Positions 6,429-11,875 of a stretch of DNA of 11,875 nucleotides are shown in pieces. The stretch spans positions 1-11,875 of the forward strand of contig JAKATY010000004.1 of NCBI GenBank assembly GCA_021827955.1, read 5' to 3'. The notes below the pieces were generated by a model. The model saw only the letters and a list, made by a program, of their open reading frames with translations. It did no database searches and had not been told where the DNA came from. Every line of letters begins with the position of its first letter. Positions within the stretch are counted from its first letter, which is position 1. The DNA is from Microcaldota archaeon (GTDB taxonomy: Archaea > Micrarchaeota > Micrarchaeia > Micrarchaeales > Micrarchaeaceae). Made by a program: the position numbers and the translations under genes.

Positions 6429-6879
6429 TTTTCTGGCGAGGCGGGTGGATAAGAGCAAAAATCGCGCCGCAAAGAACTTTGTGGAAGTGGAGTGCGACAG
6501 CATAACGCTTTATGCACAAAGGGTAAGCGAAATAATCCCAAAAAGCGAAAGCGATTACCGCTCTTCAGGGTTTGTGCTGAAGAGCTCGGTAGAGCGCTGC
6601 CTCCAGCTCATAAGCGACAAGCAGATAAACATACTTTACGCGCTATACTCGGGCACATTGAGGATCAACGGCGATTATGAGGCTTTGCTTAGGTCTTCAA
6701 AGTTTTTCGACAGCGCGCTCCTGCAAAAGGTAAAATCGCGGAAGAGCCTGAGGAACAACTTGGTGCACAATTACGTCGAGGGGGAATTTGATTCCGAGGT
6801 ATTCGAGCACGCGAGCGATTTAAGCGATGTCGCGGAGTTTGTTGCGCGCGCCAAAGAGCTGTCCGATTCAAGGAGATAA
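6409..6879 (+). CDS. HepT-like HEPN-domain protein (candidate RNase toxin), orphan
   Basis: The 156-residue, all-helical product ends in the signature of HepT/DUF86 HEPN proteins: RNNLVHNY at 115-122, an exact R-x4-H-x-Y motif (Arg115, His120, Tyr122), followed by a family-like helix with DLSDVAEFVARAKEL. In characterised systems HepT is an RNA-cleaving toxin whose motif Tyr is AMPylated by the neighbouring MntA nucleotidyltransferase. Here no MntA gene is visible on either side. The N-terminal basic stretch is longer than in short HepT proteins. The start is uncertain: no ATG occurs in this frame and a stop lies at 6403-6405, so TTG 6409, 34 bases after the TATA box, is the first possibility, with GTG 6445 or 6481 as alternatives. 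A perfect 8-bp hairpin covers the TTG. It is convergent with aglB across 28 bases. Confidence 0.78.
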   Translation: MRSNLRNFLARRVDKSKNRAAKNFVEVECDSITLYAQRVSEIIPKSESDYRSSGFVLKSSVERCLQLISDKQINILYALYSGTLRINGDYEALLRSSKFFDSALLQKVKSRKSLRNNLVHNYVEGEFDSEVFEHASDLSDVAEFVARAKELSDSRR

Positions 6880-6907
6880 ATGAGCCGGCGCAAAAGCTTT
6901 AGTGCGC

Positions 6908-9550
6908 TTAGGAGCTCGCGGCAGTGGAGTTGTAAATAATCCTGAATATCCTAGTATCAGAATTTGCGTACACGAGCCTGAGCGATGCCCTGCTGTTGTC
7001 CCATGTGCACGCGTTGTAGTCGCACATTATCAGGAACTTGAATATGTTGCTTGACAACAGCTTAGGCCCTAGTATTTCCGCTCCAGTTATGTTTCTGCCG
7101 CTGTATGAGATCATGAGCGTGTAGTTTAGCGTGTTGCTTGCCTGAGAGGCAAACAGCGTGTAGTTGTAGTTAGCGGAATTGTAGAAGAGCACGCGGCTTA
7201 TCTCATAGAAAGGCATGCTCTTGGAAAGGCTCACGTACGCCGCCGCTTTCTCCGTTGTGTTGGGCAGCAGCGTTATGAGCATCTTGGCGCCCGCGCCGTA
7301 TGTGGAGCTGAAAGAATAGAGCGTGGAGCTGCTGTTGACATGTGTTATCGAGACGTTTGAAAGAAGGTCTATGCCGTATTGCGTGGCGTTTTTCACAAGC
7401 CCCTCCTGCGCTATGCCCCCAAGCTCGTCGAACCAGTAGCTCCTTGCCACGAGGTAATCGGGCTTGCCGATGCTGTAGAAATACTGCGGATCGTTGCTGG
7501 TGTTGAACAGGAAGCTGTTGAAGTAGTATATGCGCGTGCTGTTTTCTCCAGCTACGCTGTCCATGTAGCTCTGCCTCTGCGCCCACGCCTCGACCACGCT
7601 GCCATCAGGCCAAAGGGTTATCACCGTAGCGTTTGAAGGCGTGTTGTTCTTCATCCACGCCATGGCCTGCAGGAACAGGGGATTGATGCCGTCGGCCTGC
7701 GTAGCGGTATAAGACTGGTAGCCCGCCATGTATATGTTGAATATCAGCAGCGCGACGATGAAGCCTATGTAGACCTTGTTTAAGTCGAGCCTCTTCTTTG
7801 CTACTCCTATTAAGCCTTCAACTATAACGTAAGCAAGTATAAGGTTCACTATGACCGCGCTTAGCACTATCACGTTGAAGCTGTGCGTATTGAGCGCCGG
7901 AGAAACCTGCGTTATAGCAAAGTATATTACCAGCACGTCGAAAAGCGCAACGGTCACTGCGAGAAGCTTGGCGCTGGTTATCATGACACCTTTAGTAAGC
8001 CTGTATATTGCGTAGACTGCATAAGCGGCGAAGAGCGCTATAGGGAGCGAGACCAGGGAGTTCCACCTTATCGCGCCGGCCTGCAGGTAAGCCGTCACGA
8101 AGAAATACGCCAAAAGCACGATGAACGCCGCGCTCATTGCTATCCTTATCCCCTTGATTTTGTGCTCGTATGCTTTGCCGAGCTTCATGCCGAGGAAGAG
8201 GAAGATGAGAAGCCCAAGCGGCGCGAGGAAGAGCTGCACGTTGAAGCTGCCAAAAAGGAATGCGAACGAAGGCCTCTGCAGCTCCTGTGTTGTTATGCCT
8301 ACAGCGGTGTTTATGACGGAGCTCTTGCTCGCATTGGGATTATTGAGGACGTTTGTGGGCACAGAGAAGCCGCCTCCTCCTATTATGCCGTCAAAAGCGG
8401 ACCCCATGGTCGCATCTACCACTATCACAACCAGAACCGCAAGTATTGCAAACAGCGCAAGGCGCGACGCGGGAGTCGAAAGCCTAGAGACGATCTTCTT
8501 GTAGTATATAGTGAACAGCGCCGCGCCAAACAGCAGCGGCACATAAAGCCCAACGAAGCCTATGCCTGAGAGGGTAATTCCTCCATAAGCAAGGTGCGCG
8601 TACACGTATGCGTGCTCCAGCAGAAAGGCGAAGCCCAGGGCGATGGTAAGCACGAAGCTCTTGCGCATGAGCTTCTCGTTTCCCGCGACGAAGCTGTAAG
8701 CCAGAAGCAGCACAACCGCAAGCAGATACGTTGCGACAACATACGGGGAGCCAGACCAGACTATTATGCCCAAGCTGAGGACTATCGCGGAGAGCGCAGC
8801 GTATGTATATTCCCTTTTCTTCCTCTCTTCGTTCAGGGCTGCAAGCATGAATATTATCGCGACTATCGCGAACAGGCTTATGAAGCTGTCTCCTCTGTAA
8901 ACAAGAGCTGCGGTCCTTGCTATGTTGCCGCTTGAGACAGCAAGGAAGAGAGCAGCAAGCAGGCCGAAGCCCTTGCTGTTGAGCAGGTAGCGCGCCGCAA
9001 AATATATCGCGATTACCTCAAGCACTCCAAAGAGCACAGGCATAAGCCTCATGACCTGGAGTATGCTAAATCCAAAGTAGCGCAGTATGAAGTAGCCCGC
9101 GGTGCTGAACCAAGTAGTGCCCGGCTCCTCGCCTCGCACGTTGTGCCATGGAAAGCCGGAGAGGGGGCTGTAGTCCTGCACAATGAAATGGTGCGCCACC
9201 GCGTTTTCTACAGCGGTGTAGAAGTAGAAGCCGTCAGGCTCGAAAAGCCCCTGGTACTTCAGCATGCCGACGCGCATGAATACAGCTATCGCTATTATTA
9301 CGAGGAATATCGCCAGGAAGACATACCTGTTGTCAAGAGCAGCGAAGATATCTTTCCCCTCTTGGCGCGGCGCTTTTGCATGCGCCTTAGCGGTGTTTTC
9401 TGCTTTGTGCTCTTGGGGCTCTTCATCGGCGGGGTTCGCCGAGGCGGCAACCGCGCCGGGATTTGCTCTTGAATTATCAATATCCATTAAAACATCGCCG
9501 TTCAAATCTGCTTTCAAAATAATAATGCTCGGTACAAGGACCGCACGCAT
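6908..9550 (-). CDS. aglB: Oligosaccharyltransferase, AglB/STT3 family
   Basis: Membrane enzyme that transfers lipid-linked glycans to Asn-x-Ser/Thr sites of exported proteins on the outer face of the membrane. The 880-residue product has a polar, Ala/Glu/Lys-rich N-terminal tail (about 22-72), roughly a dozen hydrophobic helices (about 73-620) and a C-terminal soluble domain rich in Asn, Ser and Thr that itself carries many N-x-S/T sequons. Putative catalytic features are EPDG in the first outer loop (Asp106), RGDSF (Asp221), and TTQE (420-423), matching the TIxE motif. Where the nearly universal WWDxG should be, it has WPDGS (647-651). The start is uncertain: ATG 9550 is used; ATG 9487 would remove 21 residues and gives MDIDNSRAN. 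A TATA-like TATTTTATAG lies at 9611-9620. It follows the speD-family gene by 86 bases on the same strand. The S-layer protein in this window is a likely substrate. Confidence 0.92.
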   Translation of the reverse strand: MRAVLVPSIIILKADLNGDVLMDIDNSRANPGAVAASANPADEEPQEHKAENTAKAHAKAPRQEGKDIFAALDNRYVFLAIFLVIIAIAVFMRVGMLKYQGLFEPDGFYFYTAVENAVAHHFIVQDYSPLSGFPWHNVRGEEPGTTWFSTAGYFILRYFGFSILQVMRLMPVLFGVLEVIAIYFAARYLLNSKGFGLLAALFLAVSSGNIARTAALVYRGDSFISLFAIVAIIFMLAALNEERKKREYTYAALSAIVLSLGIIVWSGSPYVVATYLLAVVLLLAYSFVAGNEKLMRKSFVLTIALGFAFLLEHAYVYAHLAYGGITLSGIGFVGLYVPLLFGAALFTIYYKKIVSRLSTPASRLALFAILAVLVVIVVDATMGSAFDGIIGGGGFSVPTNVLNNPNASKSSVINTAVGITTQELQRPSFAFLFGSFNVQLFLAPLGLLIFLFLGMKLGKAYEHKIKGIRIAMSAAFIVLLAYFFVTAYLQAGAIRWNSLVSLPIALFAAYAVYAIYRLTKGVMITSAKLLAVTVALFDVLVIYFAITQVSPALNTHSFNVIVLSAVIVNLILAYVIVEGLIGVAKKRLDLNKVYIGFIVALLIFNIYMAGYQSYTATQADGINPLFLQAMAWMKNNTPSNATVITLWPDGSVVEAWAQRQSYMDSVAGENSTRIYYFNSFLFNTSNDPQYFYSIGKPDYLVARSYWFDELGGIAQEGLVKNATQYGIDLLSNVSITHVNSSSTLYSFSSTYGAGAKMLITLLPNTTEKAAAYVSLSKSMPFYEISRVLFYNSANYNYTLFASQASNTLNYTLMISYSGRNITGAEILGPKLLSSNIFKFLIMCDYNACTWDNSRASLRLVYANSDTRIFRIIYNSTAASS

Positions 9551-9610
9551 TTATGCCAAAATGTTAAATGAAGGCGCAGTGCGTGCCAATAAGGGATGGA
9601 AAGCGCAAAC

Positions 9611-9620
9611 TATAAAATAC
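9611..9620 (-). promoter_or_regulatory. Putative aglB TATA box
   Basis: The minus strand reads TATTTTATAG, 60-70 bases before the ATG at 9550 and just after the speD stop. The predicted transcript would start near 9590, giving a leader of about 40 bases to ATG 9550 or 100 to ATG 9487. Neither start has a clear Shine-Dalgarno. Confidence 0.4.
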
Positions 9621-9636
9621 GTAATGTAGCGCCTGC

Positions 9637-10131
9637 CTATTTTACAGAAATAGGCCTCTCCCTTATCAGGCTCCTGTCGCTCCTAAACAGCTTGAATCTC
9701 TTCGGCTTCAGCTCCTTCACTATGTAGCTGAAAACAGCGTCAGGATCCGCTTCGCTGCCGCACGTGTAAACGTCAAGCGTGGCATACTCTCCTTCAGGCC
9801 ATGTATGCAATGATATATGGCTTTCCTCGAGCAGCGCTATTATCGAAACCCCACCCTCGAAGCCGTTAACGGGCTGGAATTTCTTGATCATAGTGTCAAC
9901 TATATGTGCATTGCCTATCTCTGCCGCTCTCCTTACCGCCTCCTCAAGCCTTAGATCGGAGGTAAGGTTCGAATGGGGCACTCCGTAAAGGTTTCCGTAT
10001 ACGTGCTTGCCTATTATTACTCCCTCGCTCCTGTCGCACTTGATTGCCTGCTTCTGCCGCGTCGCGCCCGCATGGGCGTTGCTTTCCTTCTGCGCGTTTG
10101 CCGCGCTTTCCAAATCGACGTATTCTGCCAT
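9637..10131 (-). CDS. speD: Pyruvoyl-dependent S-adenosylmethionine decarboxylase family proenzyme (AdoMetDC or arginine decarboxylase)
   Basis: Self-cleaving decarboxylase of polyamine synthesis. The key segment LEESHISLHTWPEGEYATLDVYTCG contains the Glu103-Ser104 cleavage site, where Ser104 becomes the pyruvoyl group, followed by His109 and Cys124. The spacing is the same as Ser63, His68 and Cys83 of the Thermotoga maritima enzyme. The core starts at GVIIGKHVYGNLYG (37-50). Before it is a polar extension of about 36 residues (164 in total, against about 120-135 for most relatives). Only ATG 10131 gives a reasonable start before the core, so the extension looks real. In Crenarchaeota closely related paralogues are an AdoMet decarboxylase and an arginine decarboxylase; sequence alone does not let me choose. 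It lies between the 204-residue gene (246-base gap) and aglB (86-base gap) on the same strand; TTTTTTAAGA at about 10165-10174 is a TATA candidate. Confidence 0.93.
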   Translation of the reverse strand: MAEYVDLESAANAQKESNAHAGATRQKQAIKCDRSEGVIIGKHVYGNLYGVPHSNLTSDLRLEEAVRRAAEIGNAHIVDTMIKKFQPVNGFEGGVSIIALLEESHISLHTWPEGEYATLDVYTCGSEADPDAVFSYIVKELKPKRFKLFRSDRSLIRERPISVK

Positions 10132-10164
10132 ATTGATCGGATAGGTATATTATTGCAACAATAC

Positions 10165-10174
10165 TCTTAAAAAA
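10165..10174 (-). promoter_or_regulatory. Putative speD TATA box
   Basis: The minus strand reads TTTTTTAAGA, about 38 bases upstream of the speD ATG, preceded by the purine-rich GGGAATAA, a plausible BRE. The leader would be about 13 bases. AATAATATA nearer the gene (10146-10154) is an alternative but would start transcription inside the reading frame. Confidence 0.4.
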
Positions 10175-10248
10175 TTATTCCCAAAATTGCCGTATTTTTC
10201 CAACGAAAAGCCATTCGACTAAAGGGAGCATGACTATAGGATGCATTA

Positions 10249-10281
10249 TTTTACTGTAGTAAAACAACAGATACTAAAGTA
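10249..10281. repeat. Two TACT-N2-AGTA palindromes, 20 bases apart
   Basis: The first is TTTTACT, GT, AGTAAAA (10249-10264), perfect over 7 bp per arm. The second is TACT, AA, AGTA (10272-10281). Their centres (10256.5 and 10276.5) are close to two helical turns apart, the pattern expected of adjacent dimer-binding sites. They lie about 80 bases or more upstream of the speD TATA box. Confidence 0.55.
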
Positions 10282-10310
10282 AACACTCCAAAAAATAGCG
10301 CGGAGTTGCA

Positions 10311-10374
10311 GCATGCTGAAGGATTAAGCCGTGCTTATCTGTTGTGAGTCAGGTAAGCGCGCAAATCAGCATGC
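10311..10374. repeat. 9-bp inverted repeat closing a 64-base structured element
   Basis: GCATGCTGA (10311-10319) and TCAGCATGC (10366-10374) are perfectly complementary. The left arm overlaps a 10-base palindrome, CAGCATGCTG (10309-10318). The interior has TAAGC pairing with GCTTA, with a second TAAGC copy at 10354-10358 as an alternative partner. It begins three bases beyond the 3' end of the 204-residue gene, so it may be a 3' structure of that transcript. Confidence 0.55.
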
Positions 10375-10377
10375 ACT

Positions 10378-10992
10378 CTACTCGAAGTTTCTTTTCTTGT
10401 AAATAGAGAGCGAGAATGGGTATCCTTGCTCCTTCTCCCAGCCGCTGCGCAGCCTTCCCTCTTCGTCAAGCATGCGCAAATTTAGCTTTATGAAAGGGCC
10501 AATTCTCCTTATCACTTCCTTGCTGCCCTTTTCCTTCATCTCTTCAGTTATCCCAGACAGGAAGTCTATCTCGTAAGGCGACCTGACTATCCTGTCCATG
10601 TTTTCGGTGAACTTCACCTCTATGTTGCCAAAGCGGTCAAGCTTGGCATCCGGGTCTATTTTAAAGCCGTTCACGAATATTTTTATCTCCTCGCCATTTG
10701 GATACTTCAGCGGTGTTTTAAGGAAAAGCAGGTCTTTGCTTTCAGCATAAACCCAGCCAGAAATCGGAAACTCCATCGCACGCAGCCTGAACAGGTTGTT
10801 TCCATGCACTTCAAGCCTCGAAGCAGATTCGCAGATTTCACTTTCAATCCTGCGATGCAGCTCTTCCTCTTTTGAGGCTTGCGGCTGCGTTTCAAGCCTA
10901 AGCATGCTCTCATTGCCGTACAAGCCTTCTGCGTAGTTGTCAAGATTTGGCTGGCTTGACCCTAGCTTGTCGCGATTCTTAGTATAATACAT
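10378..10992 (-). CDS. Hypothetical protein, 204 residues
   Basis: I do not recognise a family. The first 45 or so residues are polar and probably disordered, then a Glu/Arg-rich helix (EEELHRRIESEICESASRLE split over about 42-61) leads into a mixed alpha/beta body with strand-like segments such as LFLKTPLKY and IKIFVNGFKI, and a basic, aromatic C-terminus (SIYKKRNFE). There is no signal peptide, membrane segment, zinc ribbon or nucleotide-binding loop, so it is probably cytosolic. Start evidence is strong: GGTGGAGG lies three bases before the ATG, and a TATA box (TATAAATA, about 11066-11073) is about 75 bases upstream. It is divergent from the S-layer gene and 246 bases upstream of speD on the same strand. 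Coding status is well supported; function is unknown. Confidence 0.8.
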   Translation of the reverse strand: MYYTKNRDKLGSSQPNLDNYAEGLYGNESMLRLETQPQASKEEELHRRIESEICESASRLEVHGNNLFRLRAMEFPISGWVYAESKDLLFLKTPLKYPNGEEIKIFVNGFKIDPDAKLDRFGNIEVKFTENMDRIVRSPYEIDFLSGITEEMKEKGSKEVIRRIGPFIKLNLRMLDEEGRLRSGWEKEQGYPFSLSIYKKRNFE

Positions 10993-11065
10993 GCGCCTCC
11001 ACCAAGCAAGCAGTAAAATACACTAATACAATACAATAGTACAATACGTGTTCTATATTTTCTCA

Positions 11066-11073
11066 TATTTATA
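11066..11073 (-). promoter_or_regulatory. Putative TATA box of the 204-residue gene
   Basis: The minus strand reads GGTATAAATATGAG, with the core TATAAATA about 75 bases before the ATG. The predicted leader of about 50 bases includes the GGTGGAGG ribosome binding site and a short run of CAATA-type repeats (plus strand about 11027-11047). Confidence 0.5.
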
Positions 11074-11183
11074 CCTTTCTTGCCACATTCAAAGAAAGCT
11101 GTGGCCAAAGTGCCGCTTAAGAGTTTCAAATTGAGGCAAACACGGAATAACGCACGAGGAGTAACGAACAGAGAAAGAAGTTC

Positions 11184-11193
11184 TTTTATAAAA
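11184..11193 (+). promoter_or_regulatory. Putative TATA box of the S-layer gene
   Basis: TTTTATAAAA is a strong TATA match and is preceded by the palindromic AAAGAAGTTCTTT (about 11175-11187). Initiation near 11213 would give a leader of about 65 bases. CTAAATACC at 11227-11235 is a nearer alternative. The divergent gap 10993-11278 holds no convincing gene; a 64-codon TTG-initiated frame at 11080 is discounted. Confidence 0.45.
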
Positions 11194-11278
11194 ACTTTTT
11201 TACAGGTATTGCCCTGCTACAAACTACTAAATACCTTTCTTTTGAAAGTATACACAGGCAAAATGTTTAAGTGATAGA

Positions 11279-11875
11279 ATGAAGAGTCTAAGTGCAAAGA
11301 GGATAACCGCTATGATAGCGGGAGCGGCTTTGTTAGGTGTGGGGCTTGCGTTCTCAGGTCCTGTTTCTTTCAGCAGCGTTCCCATAATAAGCAACACCGG
11401 CCAACCCGTAGTGCAGGTGGTACTCGGCTCTGGGGCAAAACCTACAGATTATGTCGCAGCGGCAAACATTGCAGCGGCAATCGGAAACCTTGCATTCACG
11501 ACAACTCCGGTAACGGCAAGTGTAAACGCTACACAGGCACAGAGTGTGCTTCACGTCAGCGTTTCTTCGCCAACGTATTCGCTTAAAAATCAGCAGGTAT
11601 GGCTTAACGAAAGTGCAAGCGGCCTGACAAGCGGTTCGTACGGATTCAGCGCATTGATCGGTTCAGTACTCAACGGCGGAGTCCAGTTGGGCTCATTGCA
11701 GAACACAAAGACTCTGCAGAGCGGATCTTCGCAGCAGTACGCGTATCCGGAAGTGGAATCGACTTCGGTAACACCGGCGCCAAGCCCGTACACGGGCGTG
11801 ACGTTCGTTCCGGTTTCTACTTCGGTTGTCGCATCTAACAACGGAGGCGGAGTAAGTTTCTCCACGTTCCAGTTA
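11279..11875 (+). CDS. S-layer protein, N-terminal part (runs off the window)
   Basis: Secreted surface-lattice protein; 199 codons are visible and the frame is open to the last base. It begins with a typical signal peptide: MKSLSAKR, then a hydrophobic core (ITAMIAGAALLGVGLAF), with likely cleavage around residues 26-30. The next segment, VVQVVLGSGAKPTDYVAAA followed by NIAAAIGNLAF, is the hallmark N-terminal motif of methanococcal-type archaeal S-layer proteins (S_layer_N family). The remainder is rich in Ser, Thr, Gly, Val and Asn, with short beta-prone stretches and sequons NAT and NES, fit for N-glycosylation by the AglB encoded here. ATG 11279 is chosen because GTGAT at 11271-11275 pairs with the 16S tail 3 bases upstream and the signal peptide starts exactly there. 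Mature S-layer proteins of this type are usually far longer, so most of the gene is missing. Confidence 0.88.
   Translation, partial: MKSLSAKRITAMIAGAALLGVGLAFSGPVSFSSVPIISNTGQPVVQVVLGSGAKPTDYVAAANIAAAIGNLAFTTTPVTASVNATQAQSVLHVSVSSPTYSLKNQQVWLNESASGLTSGSYGFSALIGSVLNGGVQLGSLQNTKTLQSGSSQQYAYPEVESTSVTPAPSPYTGVTFVPVSTSVVASNNGGGVSFSTFQL

Larger units (their letters stand above)
10132..10377. other. Structured intergenic region between the 204-residue gene and speD
   Basis: No open frame or recognisable tRNA is present. Near speD are its TATA candidates. At 10249-10264 TTTTACT and AGTAAAA flank GT, and at 10272-10281 TACT and AGTA flank AA; the two palindromes share the TACT-N2-AGTA core and are centred 20 bases apart. 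At 10311-10319 and 10366-10374, GCATGCTGA and TCAGCATGC form a perfect 9-bp inverted repeat enclosing 46 bases, inside which TAAGC (10325-10329) pairs with GCTTA (10333-10337). These could be an operator pair and a small RNA or processing structure; both are unproven. Confidence 0.5.

Noticed and set aside
6398..6505. ATG at 6398 as the start of the HEPN gene
   Set aside because: It is in a different frame and stops after about 35 codons; the HEPN frame has an in-frame stop at 6403-6405, leaving TTG 6409 or later GTGs.
7883..8569. 228-codon plus-strand frame opposite aglB
   Set aside because: Antisense to AglB membrane helices; an Arg/Tyr/Glu-rich nonsense composition.
10311..10374. tRNA gene
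   Set aside because: The 9-bp terminal stem and size suggest it, but there is no T-loop GTTCRA on either strand and no credible anticodon arm.
11027..11047. CAATA-type short tandem repeat
   Set aside because: Only three imperfect copies in an AT-rich promoter region; too short to distinguish from chance.
11080..11274. 64-codon TTG-initiated plus-strand frame
   Set aside because: No ribosome binding site, basic low-information sequence, and it covers the likely S-layer promoter and leader.
1..11875. CRISPR array, insertion sequence or prophage
   Set aside because: No regularly spaced repeats, transposase, integrase or terminal repeats were seen; genes are housekeeping or envelope genes in compact arrangement.

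Overview
The window looks like a piece of chromosome from a small-genome archaeon, most plausibly an ARMAN/Micrarchaeota-like DPANN lineage or a similar acidophile-associated archaeon. The archaeal assignment is firm: archaeal-type methionine adenosyltransferase, aIF5B, AglB-type oligosaccharyltransferase, a methanococcal-type S-layer N-terminus, TATA-box promoters, and frequent ATA and AGA/AGG codons. The finer placement is inference. It rests on a free-standing 23S rRNA gene, compact gene packing, and a superoxide dismutase that from memory looks very close to the Sulfolobales enzyme.

Layout: (1) bases 1 to about 256 are the 5' end of a 23S rRNA gene on the minus strand, running off the left edge. 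It is followed by a structured, gene-free leader and promoter region shared with the divergent mat gene. (2) 656-3897 holds mat (+), truD (-) and sod (+), with mat and truD convergent and truD and sod divergent. (3) 3963-6327 holds infB (aIF5B) and an unrecognised 170-residue gene, both minus; a hairpin plus T-tract terminator lies between sod and infB. (4) 6409-6879 is a plus-strand HepT-like HEPN protein, divergent from the 170-residue gene across one strong TATA region. (5) 6908-10992 holds three minus-strand genes: aglB, a pyruvoyl-type S-adenosylmethionine or arginine decarboxylase (speD family) and an unrecognised 204-residue gene. (6) 11279 to the right edge is the N-terminal third or less of a secreted S-layer protein.

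Functionally the genes are mostly housekeeping: translation (23S rRNA, aIF5B, TruD), SAM synthesis with a possible link to polyamines (Mat, SpeD family), oxidative defence (Sod) and the cell envelope (AglB and its likely substrate, the S-layer protein). Genes alternate strand and most appear to have their own TATA promoter; only the minus-strand neighbours could be co-transcribed.

I do not see an unmistakable new multi-gene system. The best candidates for novelty are the orphan HepT-like gene, which has a perfect hairpin at its start and a divergent unknown partner; an AglB that lacks the canonical WWDxG motif; a mat leader that could hide its own Shine-Dalgarno sequence; and a structured intergenic stretch at 10249-10374. 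No alignment or folding could be run here. Family calls are from motif recognition and pairings were checked by eye.
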